DNA of 29,209 nt from a virus, in IMG/VR virus record IMGVR_UViG_3300042090_000847, positions 1 to 29,209 of that record. One strand, given 5' to 3'. The first letter of the stretch is position 1; each line of letters begins with the position of its first letter. Below the pieces are notes generated by a model. The model did not search any database. It saw only the letters and a program-made list of their open reading frames with translations, and was not told the origin of the DNA. The position numbers were made by a program, and so were the translations under genes. Of this stretch, positions 1 through 5,080 are shown piece by piece.

Positions 1-1
1 C

Positions 2-160
2 TCTGGCGATGGTTCTGGCGATGGCTCTGGCTCTGGCTCTGGCTATGGCTCTGGCTATGCCTCTGGCGATGGTTCTGGCGATGGCTCTGGCTCTGGCTCT
101 GGCTATGCCTCTGGCGATGGTTCTGGCGATGGCTCTGGCTCTGGCTATGCCTCTGGCTAA
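2..160 (+). CDS. Gly/Ser-rich (XG)n repeat protein, 5'-truncated
   Basis: This reading frame enters from the left edge and ends at a TAA at 158-160. All 52 visible residues are a dipeptide repeat in which almost every second residue is Gly, alternating with Ser, Asp or Tyr, with an occasional Tyr-Ala. The DNA is built from 6-base units such as TCTGGC, GATGGC and TATGGC. Its last codons and the downstream leader are identical to those of the next gene, so it is an upstream tandem copy whose start lies outside the window. Glycine-rich SG/YG/DG repeat proteins occur in phage genomes without a known role, and none is claimed here. Repeat length is probably unstable. Confidence 0.6.
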   Translation, partial: SGDGSGDGSGSGSGYGSGYASGDGSGDGSGSGSGYASGDGSGDGSGSGYASG

Positions 161-204
161 AAAAATCGAAAGGAAATCTTCATGAAACGCGATCAGAAGC
201 TGTA
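151..204 (+). repeat. 54-bp direct repeat, copy 1
   Basis: This copy is identical to 463-516, 312 bp downstream. It covers the last codons and stop of the repeat ORF, a seven-A tract, the ribosome binding site AAAGGA, and the start codon plus first codons (MKRDQKLY) of the following gene. It makes each (XG)n gene a cassette that recombination between copies could gain or lose. Confidence 0.95.
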
Positions 205-472
205 TGTAAGTTCTGGCTATGGCTATGGCTCTGGCTCTGGCGATGGCTCTGGCTATGGCGATGGCTCTGGCGATGGCTCTGGCTCTGGCTATGGCTCTGG
301 CGATGGTTCTGGCTATGGTTCTGGCTATGGCTATGGCTCTGGCTCTGGCTATACCTCTGGCGATGGTTCTGGCGATGGCTATAGCTCTGGCTATGGCTCT
401 GGCTCTGGCTCTGGCTCTGGCTATGGTTCTGGCTCTGGCAATGGCTCTGGCTCTGGCAATGGCTCTGGCTAA
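182..472 (+). CDS. Gly/Ser-rich (XG)n repeat protein
   Basis: A 96-aa protein that starts with MKRDQKLYVS and then consists only of alternating X-Gly dipeptides (X = Ser, Tyr, Asp, Asn, one Thr). The start is set by AAAGGA seven bases upstream of ATG. There is no signal peptide, and the chain would be hydrophilic and probably disordered or of unusual extended structure. The first eight residues are shared exactly with the next small gene at 494, which suggests that the repeat was inserted into, or fused behind, a copy of that gene's start. It is the second of at least two tandem copies. The function is unknown. A +1 frame is also open across the repeat but is treated as a by-product of the 6-base unit. 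Confidence 0.65.
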   Translation: MKRDQKLYVSSGYGYGSGSGDGSGYGDGSGDGSGSGYGSGDGSGYGSGYGYGSGSGYTSGDGSGDGYSSGYGSGSGSGSGYGSGSGNGSGSGNGSG

Positions 473-516
473 AAAAATCGAAAGGAAATCTTCATGAAAC
501 GCGATCAGAAGCTGTA
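463..516 (+). repeat. 54-bp direct repeat, copy 2
   Basis: Second exact copy of the segment at 151-204. It joins the end of the (XG)n gene to the start of the 23-aa ORF and carries the same ribosome binding site. Confidence 0.95.
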
Positions 517-565
517 CGCTGCGTTAATGGAGTATATGGATGATAACAATTTCAGGAGAGCGTGA
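494..565 (+). CDS. 23-aa small protein sharing the MKRDQKLY start
   Basis: A very short ORF with the same AAAGGA ribosome binding site and the same first eight residues as the repeat gene before it. It then continues AALMEYMDDNNF and ends RRA. Its TGA overlaps the ATG of the next gene (TGATG), which is typical of coupled phage genes. It probably represents the ancestral, repeat-free version of the duplicated start. It is short enough that translation is unproven. No function is recognised. Confidence 0.45.
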   Translation: MKRDQKLYAALMEYMDDNNFRRA

Positions 566-738
566 TGGGGATTGTTATCGAAGCCAGACGGGTTCAGCAT
601 ATGAATGTAGAATTAGAGCCAAGAGATTTTAGATTGGCGATTTCCAGCCCTGAAAACCTGAGCAAGTTTACCACCGAAGAACTCAAGACAATGATTGAAA
701 TGCTCCACGGAGAGCTTAACGCAAGGGAAAACACATGA
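565..738 (+). CDS. Small hypothetical early protein (57 aa)
   Basis: Starts MGIVIEARRVQHMNVELEP and carries a mixed hydrophilic sequence ending with a helix-like stretch (TTEELKTMIEMLHGELNAR). AGGAG six bases upstream of the ATG at 565 favours this start over the in-frame ATG at 601. It overlaps the gene before it by one base and the SSB-like gene after it by ATGA, so it sits in a translationally coupled early operon. No family is recognised. Its position directly upstream of an SSB-like gene suggests a role in replication or its control, which is inference only. Confidence 0.6.
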   Translation: MGIVIEARRVQHMNVELEPRDFRLAISSPENLSKFTTEELKTMIEMLHGELNARENT

Positions 739-1334
739 CTATCTTGATGCCAAAACAAAACGAATTCGAAAGCGTACCGGCAGGAAGCTACACGGCAGTC
801 TGCTACCGGGTCATTGACCTCGGAACGCAATTCTCCCCTTTCTATCAAAAATCCTCGCACAAGATTATGATTAGCTGGGAATTGTCAGAAAAGATGAAAG
901 ACGGACGGCCTTTCTCTATCCATAAGCGTTATACGCTTTCGGCCGGCAAAAATGCTGCCCTGCGAAAAGACCTCGAAAGCTGGCGGGGAAGGGCATTTAC
1001 GGAAGAAGAATTAGGCACATTCGATATTGGCCGCTTGATTGGGGTCGGCTGCATGATCGGCGTTTCAACCCGTACCGAAGGCGGACAGACCTATTCCGAT
1101 GTTTCCAGCATCATGCAACTTCCGAAGGATATTCCGTCACCAACATTGGAGAATGAGCCGTTTTATCTCTCCCTGAAAGAATTCAAACAAGACTTGTACG
1201 ATAAACTCTCCGACGGCATGAAAGCAGTCATCGCAAAAAGCCCGGAATATCAAGAGCTTAAAGGGGGACATAAAGTGGAGCAAAATACTCCTGACGCTCA
1301 TGATGGATTTGAAGATTCAAACATTCCATTCTGA
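735..1334 (+). CDS. Single-stranded DNA-binding-like phage replication protein
   Basis: A 199-aa protein. The N-terminal two thirds match a phage family that I recognise from its wording: PAGSYTAVCYRVIDLGTQ near residues 15-32, a SWELSE strand, RPFSIHKRYTLS, then LRKDLESWRGRAFTEEEL and LIGVGCMIGV. Such proteins lie in early replication modules and behave as candidates for OB-fold SSB or recombination partners. The protein ends with an acidic tail closing in DSNIPF, very like the DDDIPF tip with which bacterial and phage SSBs recruit partner proteins. A moderate ribosome binding site (AAGGG) precedes the ATG, which overlaps the previous stop. The SSB role is inferred from the family and the tip, not from an obvious SSB domain. 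Missing polymerase genes presumably lie beyond the left edge. Confidence 0.65.
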   Translation: MTILMPKQNEFESVPAGSYTAVCYRVIDLGTQFSPFYQKSSHKIMISWELSEKMKDGRPFSIHKRYTLSAGKNAALRKDLESWRGRAFTEEELGTFDIGRLIGVGCMIGVSTRTEGGQTYSDVSSIMQLPKDIPSPTLENEPFYLSLKEFKQDLYDKLSDGMKAVIAKSPEYQELKGGHKVEQNTPDAHDGFEDSNIPF

Positions 1335-1336
1335 TC

Positions 1337-1534
1337 ATGACTGAAATCAAACTGGAAGATAACGAAAACCATTTGGCCAGCATCGATGTAACCAAAATTG
1401 CCTACAGGCAAACCAAGGACGGGATGCTTGTGACATTCTCAATGTCACCTAATGATAATTTTGGCAAAATAGCCGAATTACCGCTCGGGTGGATCGGGCG
1501 CATTCATGTCACGGAGCCGAATATTGGAATATGA
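1337..1534 (+). CDS. Small hypothetical early protein (65 aa)
   Basis: Starts two bases after the SSB-like gene and ends with an ATGA overlap with the next ORF. The sequence has a beta-rich look (IDVTKIAYRQTKDGMLVTFSM, then LPLGWIGRIHVTEP) and no Cys pairs or membrane segment. No clear ribosome binding site is visible, so translation probably depends on coupling to the gene upstream. No known family is recognised, and its place suggests an accessory to the replication module. Confidence 0.6.
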   Translation: MTEIKLEDNENHLASIDVTKIAYRQTKDGMLVTFSMSPNDNFGKIAELPLGWIGRIHVTEPNIGI

Positions 1535-1680
1535 AGGCCGTATGGAAATACCACGGCACAAGAAAGTTTGAAGATCGAACCGAAGTTTATTGGCAATTGA
1601 TAGAAGTCACGCCAGAGCAATCGCCTCGTTTATCTGTGCCTCTGAATAGGGCTGTACACCATTCTCAAACTGAACGATAG
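1531..1680 (+). CDS. Small hypothetical protein converging on the lysis gene (49 aa)
   Basis: Begins MKAVWKYHGTRKFEDRTEVY. The ATG at 1531 is preferred over an upstream GTG-type start at 1489 because it forms an ATGA junction with the preceding gene. The last 74 bases run tail-to-tail into the 3' end of the minus-strand P5/lysozyme-like gene, so its final 25 residues are antisense-encoded with that gene. It is the last plus-strand gene before the late block. The function is unknown. Confidence 0.5.
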   Translation: MKAVWKYHGTRKFEDRTEVYWQLIEVTPEQSPRLSVPLNRAVHHSQTER

Positions 1681-2011
1681 CCGCCATGAGAAGATCGAGC
1701 TTTATATCGAGCGTCACGTTATAAATATCGTCAGGTCCGGCATTGCAGGATTTGCATACAAAATCAATGTAATCCTGAAGGGGGTTTTCGGAGGAAGGGG
1801 CGAATTTGGTGATATATTGCCGGATCGTGTTCAAGCCATAGATGTTGTAATAATTTCTCAGAAGAACCGCCAGTGCCCGCAGGCCGTAAACCGGATCGGT
1901 AAATTGCTCGAAAGTCCCGTCGGTATTCTGGTCCTCGGGAACCTTGCCTTTCCAGTTTTGATCGCTGATCCGCAGGTTGGCGGGGTTTTTGTTTTGGATT
2001 CCCCTACTCAT
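1607..2011 (-). CDS. P5/lysozyme-like peptidoglycan-active phage protein (probable endolysin)
   Basis: A 134-aa protein beginning MSRGIQNKNPANLRISD, with WKGK, a GTFEQFTDPVYGLRALAVLL block, YGLNTIRQYITKFAPSSEN and a C-terminal FENGVQPYSEAQINEAI. This set of motifs marks the phage family usually annotated as structural protein P5 or lysozyme-like, common in lysis cassettes of Proteobacteria phages. It lacks a signal peptide. Its place at the end of the late block, behind several small membrane proteins, is the usual endolysin position, so I favour a cell-wall-degrading role. I cannot point to a proven catalytic Glu. The start overlaps the end of the upstream 49-aa gene. Confidence 0.7.
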   Translation of the reverse strand: MSRGIQNKNPANLRISDQNWKGKVPEDQNTDGTFEQFTDPVYGLRALAVLLRNYYNIYGLNTIRQYITKFAPSSENPLQDYIDFVCKSCNAGPDDIYNVTLDIKLDLLMAAIVQFENGVQPYSEAQINEAIALA

Positions 2012-2153
2012 TAGCAGTTCCTGATAATTGGATGGTATAAGGATATAGAACTTTTACTGGCTTCTCGCTCATTATCCTGCCTATGAGAAACATTACCACA
2101 AAAAACCAGAGGCAATTAACCAGTATAACCTTGGTATATGGACGGATTTTCAT
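2004..2153 (-). CDS. Small single-span membrane protein of the lysis cassette (49 aa)
   Basis: Starts MKIRPYTKVI, followed by one hydrophobic segment (about residues 9-26, LVNCLWFFVVMFLIG) and a short polar tail. A strong ribosome binding site, GGAGG, lies upstream of ATG 2153. The 3' end overlaps the start of the P5/lysozyme-like gene by eight bases. Size, topology and position fit a small lysis-associated membrane protein such as a holin partner or antiholin. It is too short for a normal inner-membrane spanin, and no family is recognised. Confidence 0.7.
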   Translation of the reverse strand: MKIRPYTKVILVNCLWFFVVMFLIGRIMSEKPVKVLYPYTIQLSGTANE

Positions 2154-2164
2154 AAAAATCCTCC

Positions 2165-2374
2165 TTAGTTGCGAACCCCGGCAGGCTTCGGGAAATCGTC
2201 TGGAGACGAATAGGTCTTGATCGAACCTACCACATGCAGAATTTTCTCGCCCGTCTGTGCGATTTCAATTTGTGCGTCCGAGGCCAGTTTGGTCTGTTTG
2301 AGAAGGTTCACAAGCACGGCTCCAGCGAAATTTGGCAATTGCGCTAGGAGCCATGTGAGGAAGAGAGAAATCAT
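2165..2374 (-). CDS. Small membrane protein of the lysis cassette (69 aa)
   Basis: The N-terminus MISLFLTWLLAQLPNFAGAV is a hydrophobic, probably amphipathic membrane segment. The rest is polar and ends DDFPKPAGVRN. Its ATG directly follows the stop of the upstream 81-aa gene (TAAATG), so translation is coupled. It lies between the two-span holin candidate and the endolysin candidate. A second holin or a holin regulator is possible. The sequence alone does not decide. Confidence 0.65.
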   Translation of the reverse strand: MISLFLTWLLAQLPNFAGAVLVNLLKQTKLASDAQIEIAQTGEKILHVVGSIKTYSSPDDFPKPAGVRN

Positions 2375-2620
2375 TTACGACGAAGCCGGAGGTGTTGCGG
2401 TAGATGCAGGCGCGGAAGGGCTTGCGAGAGCATCCCCCAATAGAGCCGCAACAGCCTCTTGGCCTAATTTCTCAATAGCGGCAAAAAGCTGGGTTTCTAA
2501 AACAGGTAGAATGTCAGTAACGACAACATTATCCACATAATCGACGGCGGTTTTAAGAGCTGAAACAACGGCCTGCTCGGCTTCAGATGCGTCTTGTGAT
2601 ACAACAGTCCAGAAAGACAT
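2375..2620 (-). CDS. Hypothetical small late protein with Ala/Pro/Ser-rich tail (81 aa)
   Basis: The start MSFWTVVSQDASEAEQAVVS at 2620 is chosen because AGGAG lies five bases upstream. A longer frame reaching 2758 would run through the holin gene. The body looks like helices (VVSALKTAVDYVDNVVVTDI, then LFAAIEKLGQEAVAALLGDA), and the end is an ASPSAPAST-type low-complexity tail. There is no clear membrane span. It sits inside the lysis cassette, and the function is unknown. Confidence 0.65.
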   Translation of the reverse strand: MSFWTVVSQDASEAEQAVVSALKTAVDYVDNVVVTDILPVLETQLFAAIEKLGQEAVAALLGDALASPSAPASTATPPASS

Positions 2621-2634
2621 GGTAACTCCTGATT

Positions 2635-2832
2635 TTATGTTGAGGGGTTTCCGCCGTGAGGTATTACATAGACTGCTAAAGTGGACAGAAGAGTACTGAT
2701 GGCAATCCCTATCTCGGCGGGCATAGGGTGTGCCGGAACGAATATATCCCAAAACCAAACGATTATCAATGCCGAAGAACCTACTACTCCAGCGGCTATT
2801 GCCTTGTGATTGCCGGGTGTTTGGTTAGTCAT
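2635..2832 (-). CDS. Putative holin (two transmembrane segments)
   Basis: A 65-aa protein with a short polar N-terminus (MTNQTPGNHK), a first hydrophobic span at about residues 11-31 and a second at about 40-58 (IGIAISTLLSTLAVYVIP), ending HGGNPST. Two spans, small size and position before an endolysin candidate fit a class II holin, which would oligomerise in the inner membrane to time lysis. GGAG precedes the ATG, which overlaps the end of the 63-aa gene by eight bases. The holin call rests on topology and context, not on a specific family match. Confidence 0.6.
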   Translation of the reverse strand: MTNQTPGNHKAIAAGVVGSSALIIVWFWDIFVPAHPMPAEIGIAISTLLSTLAVYVIPHGGNPST

Positions 2833-3016
2833 GTTTATCTCCCAAGTTTAAAACCTGATATGCCCTATTTAGGGCATCCTGTATTTTAACCACGTGCGGC
2901 CTGTCTACCGCTTCTTCGTAAACCACCATCATGATCATCTCTGTCTCCAGATGCTTGCAAATCTCTTTTAACACTGTCCTTAATCTATCCTCTATGGTGA
3001 TAGGATGAGGGGTCAT
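2825..3016 (-). CDS. Small hypothetical protein in the lysis cassette (63 aa)
   Basis: Starts MTPHPITIEDRLRTVLKEIC at 3016, where ATG overlaps the stop of the upstream gene (ATGA). The open frame extends to 3199, but that part is antisense-free shadow of the upstream gene. The sequence is mostly predicted helix with charged residues and a Met-rich patch (ETEMIMMVVYEEAV). No membrane segment stands out. No family is recognised. Confidence 0.6.
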   Translation of the reverse strand: MTPHPITIEDRLRTVLKEICKHLETEMIMMVVYEEAVDRPHVVKIQDALNRAYQVLNLGDKHD

Positions 3017-3384
3017 TTTATGGCCTTTATGATACCTAGAGTAACGCCGATACTTATAAGAAACGTTAAGCAATGAGCGATAATCCCCGAAAACCTGAAG
3101 GCTCCGTTGCGTTCGCTTCTTTCGTCCCATAGAAGATCCAGTTTTTTCCGGTCTTCGGCGCGTCCCTTCAATATATCGGCGACTTTCTCGGCAATACAAT
3201 CTTCTGCGCCACCGATAGTATCGAGGATCTCCTCTTTCATGCCGCGCATATAGAGGAATTGCCGATCGAAACTGTCTTTATCTTCTTTTTTGTGTTCGCT
3301 CAGTTGAAAGGAAAATCCCGAGAGAGCATTCTGAATGCCTCTTTGTTCAGATTCAAGAACAGCCAAACGGGATTCACTATTCAT
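3013..3384 (-). CDS. XhlA-like coiled-coil protein with C-terminal membrane anchor
   Basis: A 123-aa protein. An N-terminal charged helical region (ESRLAVLESEQRGIQNAL and KKEDKDSFDRQFLYMRGMKE) is followed by a single C-terminal transmembrane segment at about residues 100-120 (IIAHCLTFLISIGVTLGII). This topology, a soluble coiled coil with a tail anchor, is that of haemolysin XhlA-type and other small phage lysis accessory proteins. It starts in a TAATG junction with the upstream exported protein. A role in lysis is likely from place and topology. XhlA homology itself is not shown. Confidence 0.6.
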   Translation of the reverse strand: MNSESRLAVLESEQRGIQNALSGFSFQLSEHKKEDKDSFDRQFLYMRGMKEEILDTIGGAEDCIAEKVADILKGRAEDRKKLDLLWDERSERNGAFRFSGIIAHCLTFLISIGVTLGIIKAIK

Positions 3385-3743
3385 TAGTAGCCATCGCTAC
3401 GTTTCGTTTTTACACCATTAACATACGCGATATAGGTTTTACCAAAACCATTACTTGAAAAAGTCTTGCCCGTCGGATCAGAGAAATGTTTATCCTGTGG
3501 GTAGGAATAATCCACTTTGGTAAACATATCTTCGAACGGCTTCTCCCCGGTGGTGTTCAGATAAGGAAACACCCACGCCACGAATACAGCGCCCGTCATA
3601 GCACCTACATTTGAAGCCACACTAAAACCCGCAAGATGAACCAGCGCTGAACCGGAAGGAACACAAAACGGGCAGAATGGATCTGCGTGCACGGGTTTCA
3701 TAAAAGCGAACATCATCATAAGAATCAGGGCTGCTTTTTTCAT
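3384..3743 (-). CDS. Exported protein with CPFC motif
   Basis: The start MKKAALILMMMFAFMKPVHA at 3743 gives a classic signal peptide with a VHA cleavage site. GGAG lies upstream. A longer frame to 3806 would run into the tail-fibre gene and hide the signal peptide. The mature part opens DPFCPFCVPSG, has a moderately hydrophobic segment at about residues 32-60 (NVGAMTGAVFVAWVFPYL) and ends in a polar region (GKTYIAYVNGVKTKRSDGY). The Cys-x-x-Cys pair would be in the periplasm. It lies between the tail fibre and the lysis genes. It could be a membrane-bound periplasmic protein, for example in superinfection control or lysis. No family is recognised. Confidence 0.65.
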   Translation of the reverse strand: MKKAALILMMMFAFMKPVHADPFCPFCVPSGSALVHLAGFSVASNVGAMTGAVFVAWVFPYLNTTGEKPFEDMFTKVDYSYPQDKHFSDPTGKTFSSNGFGKTYIAYVNGVKTKRSDGY

Positions 3744-3771
3744 AGTATTCTCCGTGTTTGAGTTGACTGCA

Positions 3772-4944
3772 CTACGAGATGCGTTGCCATAAGCCAGCTT
3801 GAGCATTAGAAATCACGCCATTTCCTACCACGGTTTGAAGAGCCTTCCATGTTCCTGTCAGACTGTCCGCTGTTGCTACGAATACTGGAGAACTTATTCC
3901 GCTGGAAACCAGGCATGTAAGATTTGCTGCTGAAGTTGTTGATCCCGCTGTTACCGTAACAGAAGTAACAAGTGCTGCCCAAATTATACTTCCAACTCCA
4001 AGCGGAGTCATCAATGGAATGGCCGAACCACTATCCTGAATATTTCCACTGCCATCAAATGATGCCAAATGCCCGGAAGTTAAGGAGCCGGTAACCGTAG
4101 CGACTTTTGTTGTGTTACCGCTTACTGCTGAAATTCCCTGTCCATTGATTTTAAATGTATTTCCGGTTCCTGCCGTATCATAGGTTTTATTGGTTAACGT
4201 GTCAGTGGTGGCTTTACCAATAAGTGTATCTGTAGCTGCTGGAAGGGTAAGGGTTCCAGACGCTGCAACATTAGGATTAAGCGTAGTTGTACCAGAGGTG
4301 CTTCCCGACAGAATAAGGCTTCCCAGCGTACTGGTCGCGGTTCCAAGGGTTAAAGCCCCGCTGCTAATTGAAATTTGGGCATTGCTGGAGACGGCGTTTG
4401 TGCTGGAAGCATAATAAGCCAGTTGACCAGAAGTACCCGAGTTAACGGTTCCGCTCCCGCTTGCGACGTTTACCCATGATGTAACGCCGCTGCCATTGGT
4501 TTGAAGCAGCTGACCGTTCGTGCCGTTAGTGGCGGGAAGAGTAAAGATAGTTCCTGTTCCTGCGGCTGCGGGAACCCCTATAACGCATGAGCCGCTGAGA
4601 GAGCCGTTAAGCTGAATGCCGGAAGCCATAAAGCCGCCGATAACATTCGAAAGACTGGCAAAGAATATCTGTCCGCCCGTAGGTTGATAGAAGCCCGTAG
4701 TCGCATCCCCGGCGACTGAAATGGCTGGAGTTGATGCGCTTCCTTGGTTAACGGAAAGCCCTACCGCAAAAGGTATCAGGGCCGTAGTGGTTTGCTGGCC
4801 GTCCTTTGTAATACATGTGGAAAGACCTGTAGCAAAGCCGTTGTCTTCGCCGTCCATACGCGAAGCGGTAATGTCGATATTGTTGTTTTTGTCATTAACC
4901 CAGTTGTAGATGCGGTTAAATGTGCCTGATCCGTTAAATGCCAA
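3772..4944 (-). CDS. Tail fibre protein
   Basis: A 390-aa fibre. The N-terminal head FNGSGTFNRIYNWVNDKNNN, then ITASRMDGEDNGFATGLSTC, is a conserved virion-binding start of podovirus tail fibres. A GDATTGFYQP motif follows near residue 80, and the shaft is a long repetitive Ser/Thr/Gly/Ala region. There is no S74 chaperone end, unlike the 372-aa protein upstream. The start is a TTG at 4942-4944, supported by a strong GGAGG six bases upstream and by the conserved N-terminus beginning exactly there. It should determine receptor binding. The 3' end reaches 3772, shortly before the exported-protein gene. Confidence 0.85.
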   Translation of the reverse strand: MAFNGSGTFNRIYNWVNDKNNNIDITASRMDGEDNGFATGLSTCITKDGQQTTTALIPFAVGLSVNQGSASTPAISVAGDATTGFYQPTGGQIFFASLSNVIGGFMASGIQLNGSLSGSCVIGVPAAAGTGTIFTLPATNGTNGQLLQTNGSGVTSWVNVASGSGTVNSGTSGQLAYYASSTNAVSSNAQISISSGALTLGTATSTLGSLILSGSTSGTTTLNPNVAASGTLTLPAATDTLIGKATTDTLTNKTYDTAGTGNTFKINGQGISAVSGNTTKVATVTGSLTSGHLASFDGSGNIQDSGSAIPLMTPLGVGSIIWAALVTSVTVTAGSTTSAANLTCLVSSGISSPVFVATADSLTGTWKALQTVVGNGVISNAQAGLWQRIS

Positions 4945-5080
4945 GATTTGCCTCCATATTTGAATTCATGCTACAATAAGGCATGACTTTACTTGCCATT
5001 ATAGGAACAGCGTTCCTACTGGATTTATTTGTCCCACTCATTTGGGTGGTTCTTACTTCAATATTTGATCGATAAATCAT
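4934..5080 (-). CDS. Possible 48-aa ORF filling the gap before the tail fibre
   Basis: Starts MIYRSNIEVRTTQMSGTNKS in an ATGA overlap with the stop of the internal virion protein gene, with AGGA close upstream. It ends 11 bases inside the tail-fibre gene. The tight overlaps at both ends look like phage gene packing, but the protein has no recognisable features and an odd Met-rich composition. The same 133-bp gap carries two short inverted repeats and, on the plus strand, a hydrophobic 30-codon ORF, so it may instead be a regulatory leader. Confidence 0.3.
   Translation of the reverse strand: MIYRSNIEVRTTQMSGTNKSSRNAVPIMASKVMPYCSMNSNMEANLGI
5002..5018. other. Perfect inverted repeat (7-bp stem, 3-base loop)
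   Basis: TAGGAAC and GTTCCTA flank the loop AGC. The repeat lies in the gap between the last internal virion protein gene and the tail fibre. No T-run follows on either strand, so it is not a standard intrinsic terminator. It could be an RNA processing or stability element for the late transcript, or a protein binding site. Confidence 0.5.

Noticed and set aside
219-497. Open +1 frame across the (XG)n repeat giving an Ala/Leu/Met-only protein
   Set aside because: It is a by-product of the 6-base repeat, has no ribosome binding site, and starts inside the repeat gene.
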